Numbered from the stretch's first letter, positions 26,315 to 36,298 are shown. The stretch: 64,000 nt of DNA from Chitinophaga sp. CF418 (GCF_900142925.1 NZ_FRCN01000009.1:1-64000); one strand, 5' to 3'. A program made the numbers and translations. Notes: generated by a model from the sequence alone, not told the origin.

Positions 26315-27760
26315 CTATAAATTCGGATTAATGATCGCGTCTGCCCCCGGCACAGGCATCCAGTATTGCTTTTTGGTGATCGTTCCCGCAGGCGCCAGGT
26401 CGCCCGGGTCTTTGTCTGCATTGGCGGCTTCTACCTGTTCCAGTCTAACGAGATCAAACCAGCGGTTCCACTCGCCCGCAAATTCCCATGCACGTTCCTG
26501 TACTACTGCTGCTGCAAAATCGGCTCCTGACAAACCCTCGGGCAATGGAAGAAGGCCGGCTCTCTGGCGTACGGCATTTACCGCAGCATAGGCTTGTGCA
26601 TCAGGGCTGCCGGTAGCACGGGCCTGTGCTTCAGCATAGATCAGTAATACATGGGCATAACGGATCATGATCACCGGATTGTTGGACATGTATACATTTT
26701 TAGCGCCAGACTGTATGGTGAACTTTTTGTAGTAAGGATGTTTTGTAGTTGTTTCCTGCCAGGGAATAGTATCGCCGCCTACAACAAATTCTGTGGAGAA
26801 TGTGGCATCTTTTCTGCTGCCTGCGGGGAAGCCCCGGAAGAATTTCAGCTCAGGGAAGAAGTCACTCCAGCCGCCTTCATTTTCGGGCATGGTAGATAAG
26901 CCATAGAAAGAGTTATAAGTAGACCATTGTCCGCGGGTGAATAGCGTGAAAACATCTTCTGTAGTACCGCCTGCAAAGATCTTCAGATAACCATCCTGGA
27001 ACAGATCGAAATTGTAAGCAGCTTTGTTATCTATCACTTCTTTCGCTTTTGCAGCTGCCAGTGCATATTTTGACTGGTCTTGCAGGGGCCAGCCTGCTTC
27101 TGTCAGGTATACATCCGCCAGCAATGCCTTTACAGCACCTTTATTGGGCCTTCCCGGGTCGCGTTTCTTATCTGGCACCATCTCTTCAGCTCTGGCCAGA
27201 TCTTCCTCTATAAGCTTATAAATAACAGCAGGAGCGCTTTTGCTCAGGTTTAGCAGATCAGGTGAATATTGTTCCGTAGGAAGAACAGGTACTTCGCCCC
27301 ATAGCCTTGTCAGCCAGTAATAACACAGGGCCCGCAGGAAACTGGCTTCGCCCACAATAGCGTTCACGGTGGCGGTAGTGCCATCCTGCACCTGGTGGTA
27401 ATTGTTGATGATATTGGTGGTGGATTGTATGGTCTTGTAGCATCCCAACCAGATGGGATTCATCCTGCTGTTGAGCGAGGATACATTGAAGCGGTCAAAT
27501 TCCCTGAACTCTTCTTTGTTGGAGCCGGGGTGCGTGGTAAGATCTTCTGCGCCCATCGTCATGGCGATCTGTGACACGGTAGTGAAGCCGCTGTTCCAGG
27601 GTACCATCAGGCTGCCATAAGCGCCTGTAAGGGCCGATTCCAGCCCCGCTACGCTGCTTAACGCCTGTGAACCACCAACAAGTCCGCGGGGATCTTCTGT
27701 CAGCTGTTTGCTGCATCCTGCTGTCAACAGCAGGCAAATGACCATGTATATTTTCTTCAT
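26315..27760 (-). CDS. SusD/RagB outer-membrane glycan-binding lipoprotein
   Basis: This 481-aa lipoprotein starts MKKIYMVICLLLTAGC (lipobox Cys16). An upstream in-frame ATG at 27784 would add eight residues including a second basic stretch and is possible. SusD features are the EASFLRALCYYWLTRLWGE segment, AEAQARATG and the C-terminal ERAWEFAGEWNRWFDLVRL motif. The gene sits between SusC (28 bp, or 4 bp with the longer start) and the GH16 enzyme, so its ligand is probably a beta-glucan oligosaccharide. Confidence 0.93.
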   Translation of the reverse strand: MKKIYMVICLLLTAGCSKQLTEDPRGLVGGSQALSSVAGLESALTGAYGSLMVPWNSGFTTVSQIAMTMGAEDLTTHPGSNKEEFREFDRFNVSSLNSRMNPIWLGCYKTIQSTTNIINNYHQVQDGTTATVNAIVGEASFLRALCYYWLTRLWGEVPVLPTEQYSPDLLNLSKSAPAVIYKLIEEDLARAEEMVPDKKRDPGRPNKGAVKALLADVYLTEAGWPLQDQSKYALAAAKAKEVIDNKAAYNFDLFQDGYLKIFAGGTTEDVFTLFTRGQWSTYNSFYGLSTMPENEGGWSDFFPELKFFRGFPAGSRKDATFSTEFVVGGDTIPWQETTTKHPYYKKFTIQSGAKNVYMSNNPVIMIRYAHVLLIYAEAQARATGSPDAQAYAAVNAVRQRAGLLPLPEGLSGADFAAAVVQERAWEFAGEWNRWFDLVRLEQVEAANADKDPGDLAPAGTITKKQYWMPVPGADAIINPNL

Positions 27761-27788
27761 GTGGAATCTTCTTTTCATAAACAATTCT

Positions 27789-30700
27789 TTAAAAGCTTAG
27801 TGTAACACCTCCGGTGATGGTCTTTGCATTTGGATAGGAGCCGAAATCGATGCCCTGCCTGATATCGCCGGCGGATGAATTGGCCTCAGGATCTATCCCG
27901 CTATAACTGGTAATGGTGAAAAGATTGGTGGCGCTCAGGAATAACTTTACAGCCAGGAGGTTCTTTAACTGCTGTTTCCTGATATCATAAGACAGGCTAA
28001 CGTTCTTCAGTCGCACGAAGTCTGCTTTTTCCAGGAAGCGGGTGCTCTGTGTGAAGTTCCTGTTGGTGCTGCTGAATCCGGGGATGTCTGATGTCTCGTT
28101 CACACCGGGTATGTAGCGGTTCTTTATATCTACAAAGGTAGCTTCACGGGCATCACCACCGTAATACATAGCGGCAGCTTTGTTGTAGTTCAGTTTATCA
28201 AATCCGAAGAGTCCCTGCCAGAATAGGTTTAAGGTAAATGACCTGTAAGTGATGGTGTTGTTCCATCCGGCGGATATGCGGGGAATACCGGTACCGATCA
28301 CGCCATAATCGTTAGCGTCTATCACACCATTGTTATCTTTGTCAAGGTATCTGGCATCGCCCGGCACTGCCCCAAATTCCTGTGCTTTACTATCGCCGGG
28401 TTTCCAGGTGCCCAGGTAGGTCAATCCCCAGATAGCGCCCAGCGGTTGTCCCGGCATGATCACGAATTCTGACTGGGGCGACATACCGCCACCGATCTTT
28501 CTGTCGGTGGGGTCAAAGATCAGTTTTTTTCCTGCCCCGAGTGTTTGTATCCTGTTTTTGATAAAGGAAGCATTCAGGCTGGTATTCCAGGTGATGGGAC
28601 CTTTAGTGATAACCGCCCCTTCTATTGAAAATTCAAAGCCCTTATTCTGTACTGCGCCGACATTCCGGGTAATGGTATTGCCGCCAAGATACATGGGGAG
28701 GTTTTCATTCAGCAACAGATCGCGGGTATCTTTCACAAAATAATCCGCAGAAATATTGATCCTGTCATCAAGGATGCCAGCATCTATGCCTATGTCCTTT
28801 TGTTCTGTGGTTTCCCATTTGAGATCGGAATTGCCGATGTTGCCCAGCACAATGCCATTGAGGAAAGTGGAATTGGTAAACGAGGCGATCATCCTGGAAT
28901 ATGAAGAAAAGGTGCTATAGGCGTTGACACTCTGACTACCGGTAGAACCCCAGCTGCCACGCAGTTTCAGGTTGCTGATGAAACGTGCCTGCTGCATGAA
29001 AGGTTCATTGGTGATGACCCAGCCGGCAGATACAGACGGGAAATAACTATACTTGTTGTTGCCCAGGAATTTGGATGCACCATCCCTTCTCAGTGCTCCG
29101 GAGAGCAGGTATTTATCTTTATAGCCATAATTCACACGACCTACCAGTGAGAACAGTGCAGACTTAGAGTATCCGGAAGCAGGGCTGCCGGGCGTACCTA
29201 AAGCAAGGTTGTTCCACAGGAACGATTCATATGTCAGGTTGGAAGCGCCTGCAGAAAGATAGTTGTAGGTGGTTTGCTGATACTCTGATACCGCAGTGAT
29301 ATCCAGGTTATGTGTATTGTTGAATACCCGGTGATAATTCAGCGTATTGGTACTCTGTAATCTTATTTCTTTATTAGAACGAAGACTGCTGGTGGCGCTG
29401 CCGGAATTGGTGGCTTTACCCGCAAAACTTTTGTTTTCGTATTCCAGATAATTGACCCCGTATTGAGTATTGAAGGTAAGTCCACGCAGCAGTTCAAATT
29501 TGAAACCACCTATGGCATTAGCCAGCATCCTGTCTGTTACTGCCAGTCTGTCTACGGTGAGTGCAACCGGGTTATAGAAAACAGAACCTACGGGATCTGT
29601 AATAGTAAAGCTGCCATCAGCTTTCCTCACCGGTACTGTGGGCGACCATGTGATAGCCTGTGCCAGCGGACTGCTGGGGCCATCGGCAGGAATGTCTACA
29701 TTTTGCGCTTCACTGTAAGAACCTGTGATATTGAGGAAGGCAGTGACTTTGGAGGACAGTGTGGAACTGATGTTGGATCGTAAGGTATAGCGTTTATAAA
29801 ATGAGTTGTTGATCACGCCATCCTGGTCGAGATAGTTGCCGGATATAAAATAACTGGTCTTATCACTACCACCTGCAAGACTCAGCAGGTATTCCTGTGC
29901 AGGAGCGCTTCTGAATATTTCATCCTGCCAGTCAGTCCCTCCCTTGGCGCGGAAATCGCTGATCTGTTGCGCGGTGAATGGTTGGGCGGTGCCTACTGCC
30001 TGCGCGTGTGCATTAGCGGTTTCTGCAAAGTCGGCCGCATTCAACAGGTCCATTTTTTTGATGACGGTAGCAGTAGATAAGCGGGAGGTGAAATTCACCT
30101 TCAATCCGCCTTTATTTCCTTTTTTGGTGGTGATGATGATGACGCCGTTCGCCCCTCTGCTACCAAATATAGCCGTAGCCGAAGCATCTTTCAATACCTG
30201 TACAGATTCAATATCATCAGGATTGATGGCGAAAAATTCCGCGCCTACAAAACCATCCACTACATACAGCGGGCCATTATCTCCGTTGATGGAGTTGGCA
30301 CCTCTGATACGTATCCTTACTGCGCCTCCGGGAGAGCCCGCAGCATTGGTGACCTGTACGCCTGCCGCTCTTCCCTGCAATACCTGGTCTAAGCGGTTTA
30401 CCGGCTGGTCCTGAAATGCCGCTGCTGATACGGTTGTGATGGAATGCGTCATGGTGGCTCTCCGCTGTTCGCCGTAACCGACTACCACGAGTTCATTGAT
30501 GCTCGAAGCGGATGCAGTCAGCGTAACGGGTAATTGTGTTTTCCCCTGTACGGGTATTTCTATTTTGTTGTAACCCAGTGAGGAGATCACCAGCACTGCG
30601 TTATCATCCGGTATACTGATGCTGAACTCTCCCCGTTCATTGGTGATCACTCCTTTGCCAGTACCTTTCACCTGTACGGTGGCGCCCGGTAGTTGCTCTC

Positions 30701-31151
30701 CTTTTTCATTGGCAACAGTGCCTTTTACTTCCTTGTCGGGAGCCGGAGGTGCAGGTGCGGACTGTGCTGGTTTTCTCTTTACAATGATCGTCTTATCAGA
30801 GATGGTGTAGGAGAGTGGCTGGTTTTTGAAAGATGCATCCAGGGCCTGTTGTAAGGACACATTTTTCACGTCAATGGTCACTTCACGTCCCTGAAATAGT
30901 TGCTCATCAGTATACAGGAAAGTATATCCCGTTTGTTTTCGTATTTCATCGAAAACCTTGTTCAATGAGGCATTCCGCAGCGAGAGGCTGACCGTTTGCG
31001 CATTCGCCCAGGCGGGTATCTGCAACAATATCATCATGACACAAAGCAGCTTTAGTTTCATAGCCGGTGATAGTTTTACTGGTAATCGTGGAATTGTTCG
31101 GCTCCAGGCAAAGCAAAACATATTGCTTTCGGAGAAAGGCATCAATTGCAT
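27789..31151 (-). CDS. SusC/RagA TonB-dependent receptor with STN domain
   Basis: This 1120-aa outer-membrane receptor has a leader with a late signal peptide (MKLKLLCVMMILLQIPAWANA, residues 31-51). An STN domain (about 52-126) and a carboxypeptidase-regulatory-like domain (about 141-215) follow, then the Ton-box-like INELVVVGYGEQ, a plug with the DASATAIFGSRGANGVIIITTKKG signature, and the barrel. The STN domain and adjacent sigma/FecR genes make it the outer-membrane sensor of a trans-envelope signal as well as the importer. Substrate is probably beta-glucan oligosaccharides given the linked GH16. Confidence 0.93.
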   Translation of the reverse strand: MQLMPFSESNMFCFAWSRTIPRLPVKLSPAMKLKLLCVMMILLQIPAWANAQTVSLSLRNASLNKVFDEIRKQTGYTFLYTDEQLFQGREVTIDVKNVSLQQALDASFKNQPLSYTISDKTIIVKRKPAQSAPAPPAPDKEVKGTVANEKGEQLPGATVQVKGTGKGVITNERGEFSISIPDDNAVLVISSLGYNKIEIPVQGKTQLPVTLTASASSINELVVVGYGEQRRATMTHSITTVSAAAFQDQPVNRLDQVLQGRAAGVQVTNAAGSPGGAVRIRIRGANSINGDNGPLYVVDGFVGAEFFAINPDDIESVQVLKDASATAIFGSRGANGVIIITTKKGNKGGLKVNFTSRLSTATVIKKMDLLNAADFAETANAHAQAVGTAQPFTAQQISDFRAKGGTDWQDEIFRSAPAQEYLLSLAGGSDKTSYFISGNYLDQDGVINNSFYKRYTLRSNISSTLSSKVTAFLNITGSYSEAQNVDIPADGPSSPLAQAITWSPTVPVRKADGSFTITDPVGSVFYNPVALTVDRLAVTDRMLANAIGGFKFELLRGLTFNTQYGVNYLEYENKSFAGKATNSGSATSSLRSNKEIRLQSTNTLNYHRVFNNTHNLDITAVSEYQQTTYNYLSAGASNLTYESFLWNNLALGTPGSPASGYSKSALFSLVGRVNYGYKDKYLLSGALRRDGASKFLGNNKYSYFPSVSAGWVITNEPFMQQARFISNLKLRGSWGSTGSQSVNAYSTFSSYSRMIASFTNSTFLNGIVLGNIGNSDLKWETTEQKDIGIDAGILDDRINISADYFVKDTRDLLLNENLPMYLGGNTITRNVGAVQNKGFEFSIEGAVITKGPITWNTSLNASFIKNRIQTLGAGKKLIFDPTDRKIGGGMSPQSEFVIMPGQPLGAIWGLTYLGTWKPGDSKAQEFGAVPGDARYLDKDNNGVIDANDYGVIGTGIPRISAGWNNTITYRSFTLNLFWQGLFGFDKLNYNKAAAMYYGGDAREATFVDIKNRYIPGVNETSDIPGFSSTNRNFTQSTRFLEKADFVRLKNVSLSYDIRKQQLKNLLAVKLFLSATNLFTITSYSGIDPEANSSAGDIRQGIDFGSYPNAKTITGGVTLSF

Positions 31152-31322
31152 ACTTTTGTATGGTTTGGGTAAGTAGAGAATAATTGCTGTAAACGATTGT
31201 ACTTAAGAACCTGAACATAACCGGAGGTGGTCCAGACGCTTCCGGTTACTTGTTCTCAGGCAATCTGTGGTAAAAGGATATCAGGTACTCATGCTATCTA
31301 TAGGCTTTTGTAAGGTGGAATT

Positions 31323-32501
31323 TTATGGTGAAACAATGATCCGTTTGTCCGCTACTGTAAAGTGTACTTCTCCTGTCATTTCCAGCATTTTCAACACCTG
31401 CGATAAGGGTACATTCCGGGGAATGATACCTCTGAAGTGTGCATTAACAGGTGCATTGTATGTTACGCTCACATCATACCAGCGGGTGATAAGCCGCATA
31501 ACGGCGTGGATGTCCTCGCCTTCAAGCTGTATAAGACCATTTTTCCAGGCAATGACGGCTTCTGTATTCACATGCTCCTGCATGGATAAAGCTCCGCTCT
31601 GCCTGTCGATACTCGCGCCCTGACCGGGGTACAGCCGTTTATCGTTCACTTTCACAGCGCCGGTGAGCAGCGTGGTTTTAATGCTGGCCTCGTCTTCATA
31701 GGCCATTACATTAAATTGTGTACCGAGCACCTGTATATTGGTGTGGGCGGCTTTCACAATAAAGGGCTGTGTTGCATTGGCTGCGATCTCGAAGTAGGCT
31801 TCTCCGTTCAGCTCCACGGTTCTGGCGTTGCCTGTAAAAGCAACGGGATAGCGCAGGCTGCTGGAGGCGTTCAGCCATACCTTGCTGCCATCTGGTAGTT
31901 GCACCTGGAATTGTCCGCCTCTGGGCGTGCGCAGGATATTGTATTGCGGGATTTCCTGGGATAGGACAGACCCTGACTGATATGCCAGCCGGCCATTGCC
32001 GGGCTTACTGATGATGGTATTGCCTTGTTTTGCCAATGTGTTTTGCGTTGCACTATCCAATGGAATTTCGGTACCATCTGCGAGTGTAAGCGTGGCCCTG
32101 TCTGCACCGGGCGGAATGTCTGCCTGGTGTTGTTGTTGCTCAACGTTGGCAATAGGCCTTACAACTTTATACTGCAACAAATACCAGGCGCCGCCTGACG
32201 CTAAGAATAATGCTACACAGGCAGCTACACCCCAACGCCACCTGCCATTGCCGCGGATGGGGACTAATGGCGTCTGAGCAGGCTTGTCTGCCGTCAAAAT
32301 GCTGCTGGCGATATTGTCCCAGTGCTGATGATCATATGGTATATTGCCTGTTCCAATATCCTGCGTTAATAATGCCTCTATTTGCCGGGAAATGACACCA
32401 TCTCCATCAGCCTCCAGGAGATTGGAAAGCTCCTGCAGCTCATCTGCCGTGGCAGCCTGCTGTAACACCTGTGTTACCAGGTATGATAAACGGTCTGTCA
32501 T
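31323..32501 (-). CDS. FecR-type anti-sigma factor
   Basis: This 392-aa membrane protein has a cytoplasmic sigma-binding part (1-86), one transmembrane helix (about 88-109) and a periplasmic linker. The FecR domain is at about 188-285 (LRTPRGGQFQVQLPDGSKVWLNASSSLRYP, LNGEAYFEI) and FecR_C/DUF4974 at about 318-390. It is longer than the other FecR in the window and of the type with the TPRGGQF motif common in Chitinophagaceae. It lies 138 bp after its sigma gene and 171 bp before SusC. Confidence 0.93.
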   Translation of the reverse strand: MTDRLSYLVTQVLQQAATADELQELSNLLEADGDGVISRQIEALLTQDIGTGNIPYDHQHWDNIASSILTADKPAQTPLVPIRGNGRWRWGVAACVALFLASGGAWYLLQYKVVRPIANVEQQQHQADIPPGADRATLTLADGTEIPLDSATQNTLAKQGNTIISKPGNGRLAYQSGSVLSQEIPQYNILRTPRGGQFQVQLPDGSKVWLNASSSLRYPVAFTGNARTVELNGEAYFEIAANATQPFIVKAAHTNIQVLGTQFNVMAYEDEASIKTTLLTGAVKVNDKRLYPGQGASIDRQSGALSMQEHVNTEAVIAWKNGLIQLEGEDIHAVMRLITRWYDVSVTYNAPVNAHFRGIIPRNVPLSQVLKMLEMTGEVHFTVADKRIIVSP

Positions 32502-32639
32502 GTACTGAAAATCAGTTTTTTAACGTGGCTTTTTCTCATGAAACGTGGTCTTTGTTCCCCCCGGAACAACTGGCCTTCGTTTCAACAGACGCGTAAGTAA
32601 GGGAAAAGGACCTATTGGGTGAAAAAAAAATTTCAGGCG

Positions 32640-33224
32640 TCAGAGTTCCAGCAACCACAACAAGAGAAAAGGGAGCAGGTGTCCTGCCTGTTCCAGGTAT
32701 TTCCTGATCGTTTGCAGGGATCGTACAAGTGAATTTTTTACGGTATTAGGGGATAGTGACAGCTCATCTGCAATCTCCGGGATCTTCATCCCTTTTTCCC
32801 GGCTCAGGAGGTAGATTCGTTTTGCCTGTGGCGGTAATTGCGCTACTGCTTCCCCGATCAGCTTCACCATGGTCGTATAGGCGAGATTGGTTTCCGGGGT
32901 GAATAATTCCTGGTCTTCTCCCAGTTTGTTTATTGCTTTGTCATGTACCGCCTGTCGTCGCAGGTAACTGAATGATTGGTGAAAAACGATCTTCAGCAGC
33001 CATGAGCGGGGATTTTCTATTGTTGACAGCTTATCCCGGCTGATCCATAATTTCAGGAATGTTTCCTGGATGATGTCTTCAGCTACAGCGTCTATCTTTG
33101 TAATATGCCGGGCCAGTGGCTGCAACTGGGGTACGTAGTGATGGAACAGCTGGCGGAAGGCATTTTCGTCGCCTTCCGAGATTAACCGGAATAATTCTTT
33201 ATCGCTGTATGAATGAGCGTGCAT
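32640..33224 (-). CDS. ECF RNA polymerase sigma factor
   Basis: This 194-aa sigma factor has region 2 at about residues 22-92 (VAEDIIQETFLKLWISRD) and region 4 at about 130-180 (KGMKIPEIADELSLSPNTVKNSL). It ends in a hydrophobic tail (HLLPFLLLWLLEL). I chose ATG 33224 (MHAHSYSDKELFRLI), which matches normal family length; the open frame continues 47 codons upstream into repeat DNA with no family similarity. It is expected to activate the SusC/SusD/GH16 operon when FecR is signalled. Confidence 0.92.
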   Translation of the reverse strand: MHAHSYSDKELFRLISEGDENAFRQLFHHYVPQLQPLARHITKIDAVAEDIIQETFLKLWISRDKLSTIENPRSWLLKIVFHQSFSYLRRQAVHDKAINKLGEDQELFTPETNLAYTTMVKLIGEAVAQLPPQAKRIYLLSREKGMKIPEIADELSLSPNTVKNSLVRSLQTIRKYLEQAGHLLPFLLLWLLEL

Positions 33225-33307
33225 GCTAAGTAGTTCCCCTGGAGGGGGAAAATACAAAAGTTTTGGAATTATTGGATTAGGAAGATGCTTGTCGTGTGGG
33301 ATGTGCC

Positions 33308-33625
33308 TTTTGCGAGCACTAAGTATTGAGCATTGCCAGGCGTATGGGTACTGGGAGATTGACATACCTGCGGCGTTAGATGGGACTATGGGCTGTACCC
33401 CTTTGCGAGTACTAAGTATTGAGCATTGTCAAGCGTGTAGGTATTGGAAGATTGACATACTTGCGGCGTTAGATGGGACTACGGGCTGTACCCCTTTGCG
33501 AGCACTAAGTATTGGCCTTATCAAGCGTATGGGCTTTTGGAACACTATTTAACCCCTGTCAATCGTATAGGGGCTCTCCAAGGGCTAATGCCCGCAGTCT
33601 CCATCTAACCCGCAGTAATAACAGT
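33308..33625. repeat. 93-bp tandem repeats plus inverted partial copy
   Basis: A unit beginning TTTGCGAG(C/T)ACTAAGTATT recurs at about 33309, 33402 and 33495, a period of 93 bp. The third unit diverges after about 25 bp. Segment 33575-33620 is an inverted, slightly diverged copy of the TTAGATGGGACTACGGGC part. Because 93 is divisible by three, an open frame runs through it, but its residues simply repeat and match no family. Segment 33526-33567 is clearly similar, in inverted orientation, to 23400-23441 of the first repeat island. Confidence 0.85.
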
Positions 33626-33786
33626 CTGACGCTGGTAAATTGTCTTCTGCATGTGTTTGTAGCGCGGGGAGATAACGACGGGACGGGAATGGGTGTACGC
33701 TCCGGATTCCGGAACGGGGGCACCCCGGGGATGAAATGTACCCCAGGGGGTCAATCTGATCCGGATCAAAACACGTTCACATGAGT

Positions 33787-33902
33787 TGCATACAACTAGC
33801 ATATGATTAGGATCTTCCTCCGTTCTTCTTACGTTAAAAACGGAGGAAGAACGGAGGAAGAACGGAGGAAGAACGGAGGAAAGACGGAGGAAGATGCTAG
33901 TT
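33787..33902. repeat. Nested hairpin with 11-bp tandem repeat
   Basis: Unit AACGGAGGAAG repeats four to five times from 33839 to 33893. Its first two copies pair perfectly over 15 bp with 33814-33828 (CTTCCTCCGTTCTTC). Outside that, AACTAGCAT (33794-33802) pairs with ATGCTAGTT (33894-33902). The purine-rich G/A strand asymmetry is marked. No gene is present. Confidence 0.8.
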
Positions 33903-34089
33903 ACATGCAAGTTGTATCCTGGTTACATGCAGGCGATATACATACGATATGCAATTATTTCATAAATCATGAGTTCACCTTTTTCGTCGTTAAGGGATAA
34001 TATTCCGCAGTTAAGGACCATTTTTGAACCAGTGTTGGCAGGTTTTGCATAGTGACGGCGAAAAACTTGCATTACAGTTTATACACGAG

Positions 34090-34141
34090 AGGCTTTTATC
34101 ACGCGATTTAAGGCTTTTATGTCAGGATTAGAGGCTTTTAT
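34090..34141. repeat. Three AGGCTTTTAT boxes phased at 21 bp
   Basis: AGGCTTTTAT occurs at 34090-34099, 34111-34120 and 34132-34141, spaced exactly 21 bp, two helical turns. The 11-bp spacers are only partly alike. This resembles a direct-repeat protein-binding array, but no plus-strand gene starts nearby and the closest genes end or start away from it. Confidence 0.7.
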
Positions 34142-34199
34142 ATACATTCTTCAAAACCGCTTTAAATTCTTCCCTAACATTGCATTGTGCAAGAGAAAT

Positions 34200-34243
34200 A
34201 GAAAGAAAAATGCCTTTGAGAAAGAGACTTTCCCAAAGGCATT
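34200..34243 (-). terminator. Intrinsic terminator for the 36.9-34.4 kb operon
   Basis: A long hairpin pairs AATGCCTTTG (34209-34218) with CAAAGGCATT (34234-34243), and its inside closes again as GAAAG/CTTTC. Read on the minus strand it is followed by TTTTTCTTTC. It lies about 112 bp beyond the stop codon of the 647-aa protein. Confidence 0.85.
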
Positions 34244-34354
34244 GATGAAGTGAATTTTTATTATTTATAAACCCTCAAAATCAACTAAGATGAATCGGAT
34301 TTATTCGTATTTGTTGTTATGCTGTGTCGTCAGCATGTTTATCTTGAAGCTGCA

Positions 34355-36298
34355 CTATTTAAGTTTATCCATATCCTCAATGAGGTTAAGGAAGTATTTC
34401 AGTGCATTTTCTTCTCCTTTCGGAACATCGATGGTCAGATCACCGGAGATATACCCATCTTTTAATCCTGCGGAAGTGATGTATACATTTCCGGCGCCGG
34501 CCAGCAGTTTGCTGATCTTCTCGTTTGTGTCTTCCAGCTCCCGCGCCGGCATTTTGGCGCTGAGACTTTTTGGACTAAAGAACATGGCGATGTTGTTCTT
34601 CGTCAGCAGTTCTTTGTGCTGTTTGTCAAGGCTACCTTTGAAAGAACCGTCATGGATCTGAGTGAGATCCTGCAGGGAGGTGCCCAGGAATACGATACCG
34701 TCTTTGATGAGTGCACGCATGGTGAACGGATTTTTCTTTGACTGGGCGATGGAATAAATACCGTTATTGAGCACGATCTTCTCTTTCCTGATGCCATAGT
34801 TCAACAGCCGTTCAAACAAGCGGGTATCATCAGAAGAGAGCATAAACAGAAAATCTGGTAGTGTTTCTGTTTTGGTCATGACAGTATCCTTGTATTCAAA
34901 TGTCTCCTCGTTGTAGTTATAGGTCTGATAGGTAACCTGTTTCTCGCTGAGGTTAGTCAACAGGAACAACGCATCACCTTTTATTACCTGGGCGATCGCT
35001 TTTTCATCCAGCATGACAGATACTAAATCGGCAGCGATGGCCATTTCTTCTGAATACCTGTTACTACCATAAGACTGTAGCAGCAGTTTAGGCATTTCGT
35101 TCATGTATGCTTCTGTATTGAAGGAATAGCTCATGAATCCTATCAGGCTGTCGCTCTTGATATATTTCAGGAAATCTTTGTTGAGCTTATGATCGCAGAT
35201 CTTTTCATACATGGCTGATTTCTCCGCATCCAATCCCATTTCGCTGGTGAGGCGGATGTTCTCTTTCCCCATGTACAGCCTGGCGTTGATGTTGCCGTAG
35301 CCGCGCATGATGTTGCCATATTTCAATAGCTTGTAGGGGATGAAGGAAGTATAAAGGCTTTCCAGGTTTGCCATCCAGTAAGTAGCAACGGCGCTGTTGT
35401 CAGCACTGCGCAGATAAGATGGATTATTCAGAATGGAAGGCGCTGTATTGCGCTTATCGAATATCTGCCGGGTGGCAGTGGTGAGCCAGATGGTGGCAAT
35501 GCTGTCTATCATTCTTTTCCTTTCCTCGTAATCGTACGGTTGTACATCTTCAACGGGTGTTTCCTCAGCAGGTGTTTCTTCTGAAGGAGCTTCAGATACA
35601 GGAGGTGCACTTTCAATTACAGGCGGAGGTGGAGGCATTTCCACTACAGCACTATCCGGGTAAGCTGTTGTATCCATTACACCTTCCTGGGGGATATCTG
35701 CCATAGCAACGGTATCTATTGCCGGTGCGGCAGTGGCGTCAGTGTTTTCCTCGTTGTATTGGTAATAGTCGTCGCTGGACAACACAGGCATGCCATACCT
35801 TACAGCGTTGGCAGAATCCTTGAGGAAGTAGGTGTTTACAGTGCCATAGGTCAGGTACAGGAACTGCTCATTCCATGCGATCACAGTTTTCTGTTTAGTG
35901 CGTGGCAGGATATTTACACCGTTCACTTTTTGGATGCTGTCAGCTTGTTTGGCGAACAGTGCGTCTATCTTTTTGCTGTCTGCAAGTGGTATTAAAAGGC
36001 CGTGATAGTTGATGCTATCCGTCACCAGGTAATAGTAGTAAACACTGGACGACAGGTTCATGCCCAGGTCCTCTATGCTTTTGTAATCTTTATCGGTGGT
36101 TTTGGATAACTGTGCGAGCAACTTCTTTCCCAGCGTGCTGTTATTGAATTCGGCGGCGGGGTATAGTTTGAACAGCTGATCGCTTTTTACAGAAAATACG
36201 CTGAATGCTTTTTCAGGGATCTTATAGGCAAGATCTTGTGCTGTGGCGGTATAACTGGCACAGGTTACCAGGGTTACCAATTGTAATAATCGTTTCAT
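34355..36298 (-). CDS. Secreted protein of unknown function, DUF4836-like
   Basis: This 647-aa protein has a signal peptide (1-20, ATAQ cleavage). A first domain (about 22-195) starts IPEKAFSVFSVKSDQLFKL, a Glu/Pro/Ala-rich linker spans about 205-260 with a PPPPP run, and a second domain covers about 265-647. The overall pattern resembles Bacteroidota DUF4836 proteins, which have no established function; the assignment is from memory of the pattern. It starts 3 bp after the stop of the lipoprotein gene, so the two are an operon and may act together in the envelope. Confidence 0.7.
   Translation of the reverse strand: MKRLLQLVTLVTCASYTATAQDLAYKIPEKAFSVFSVKSDQLFKLYPAAEFNNSTLGKKLLAQLSKTTDKDYKSIEDLGMNLSSSVYYYYLVTDSINYHGLLIPLADSKKIDALFAKQADSIQKVNGVNILPRTKQKTVIAWNEQFLYLTYGTVNTYFLKDSANAVRYGMPVLSSDDYYQYNEENTDATAAPAIDTVAMADIPQEGVMDTTAYPDSAVVEMPPPPPVIESAPPVSEAPSEETPAEETPVEDVQPYDYEERKRMIDSIATIWLTTATRQIFDKRNTAPSILNNPSYLRSADNSAVATYWMANLESLYTSFIPYKLLKYGNIMRGYGNINARLYMGKENIRLTSEMGLDAEKSAMYEKICDHKLNKDFLKYIKSDSLIGFMSYSFNTEAYMNEMPKLLLQSYGSNRYSEEMAIAADLVSVMLDEKAIAQVIKGDALFLLTNLSEKQVTYQTYNYNEETFEYKDTVMTKTETLPDFLFMLSSDDTRLFERLLNYGIRKEKIVLNNGIYSIAQSKKNPFTMRALIKDGIVFLGTSLQDLTQIHDGSFKGSLDKQHKELLTKNNIAMFFSPKSLSAKMPARELEDTNEKISKLLAGAGNVYITSAGLKDGYISGDLTIDVPKGEENALKYFLNLIEDMDKLK

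Noticed and set aside
33225..33365. Longer start for the second ECF sigma factor
   Set aside because: The extra 47 codons run into repeat DNA and have no sigma-like sequence; ATG 33224 gives a normal length.
33223..33552. Plus-strand 109-codon open frame over the 93-bp repeats
   Set aside because: It is open only because the repeat length is divisible by three. Its residues repeat the same string and match no family, and it starts inside the opposite-strand sigma gene's leader.
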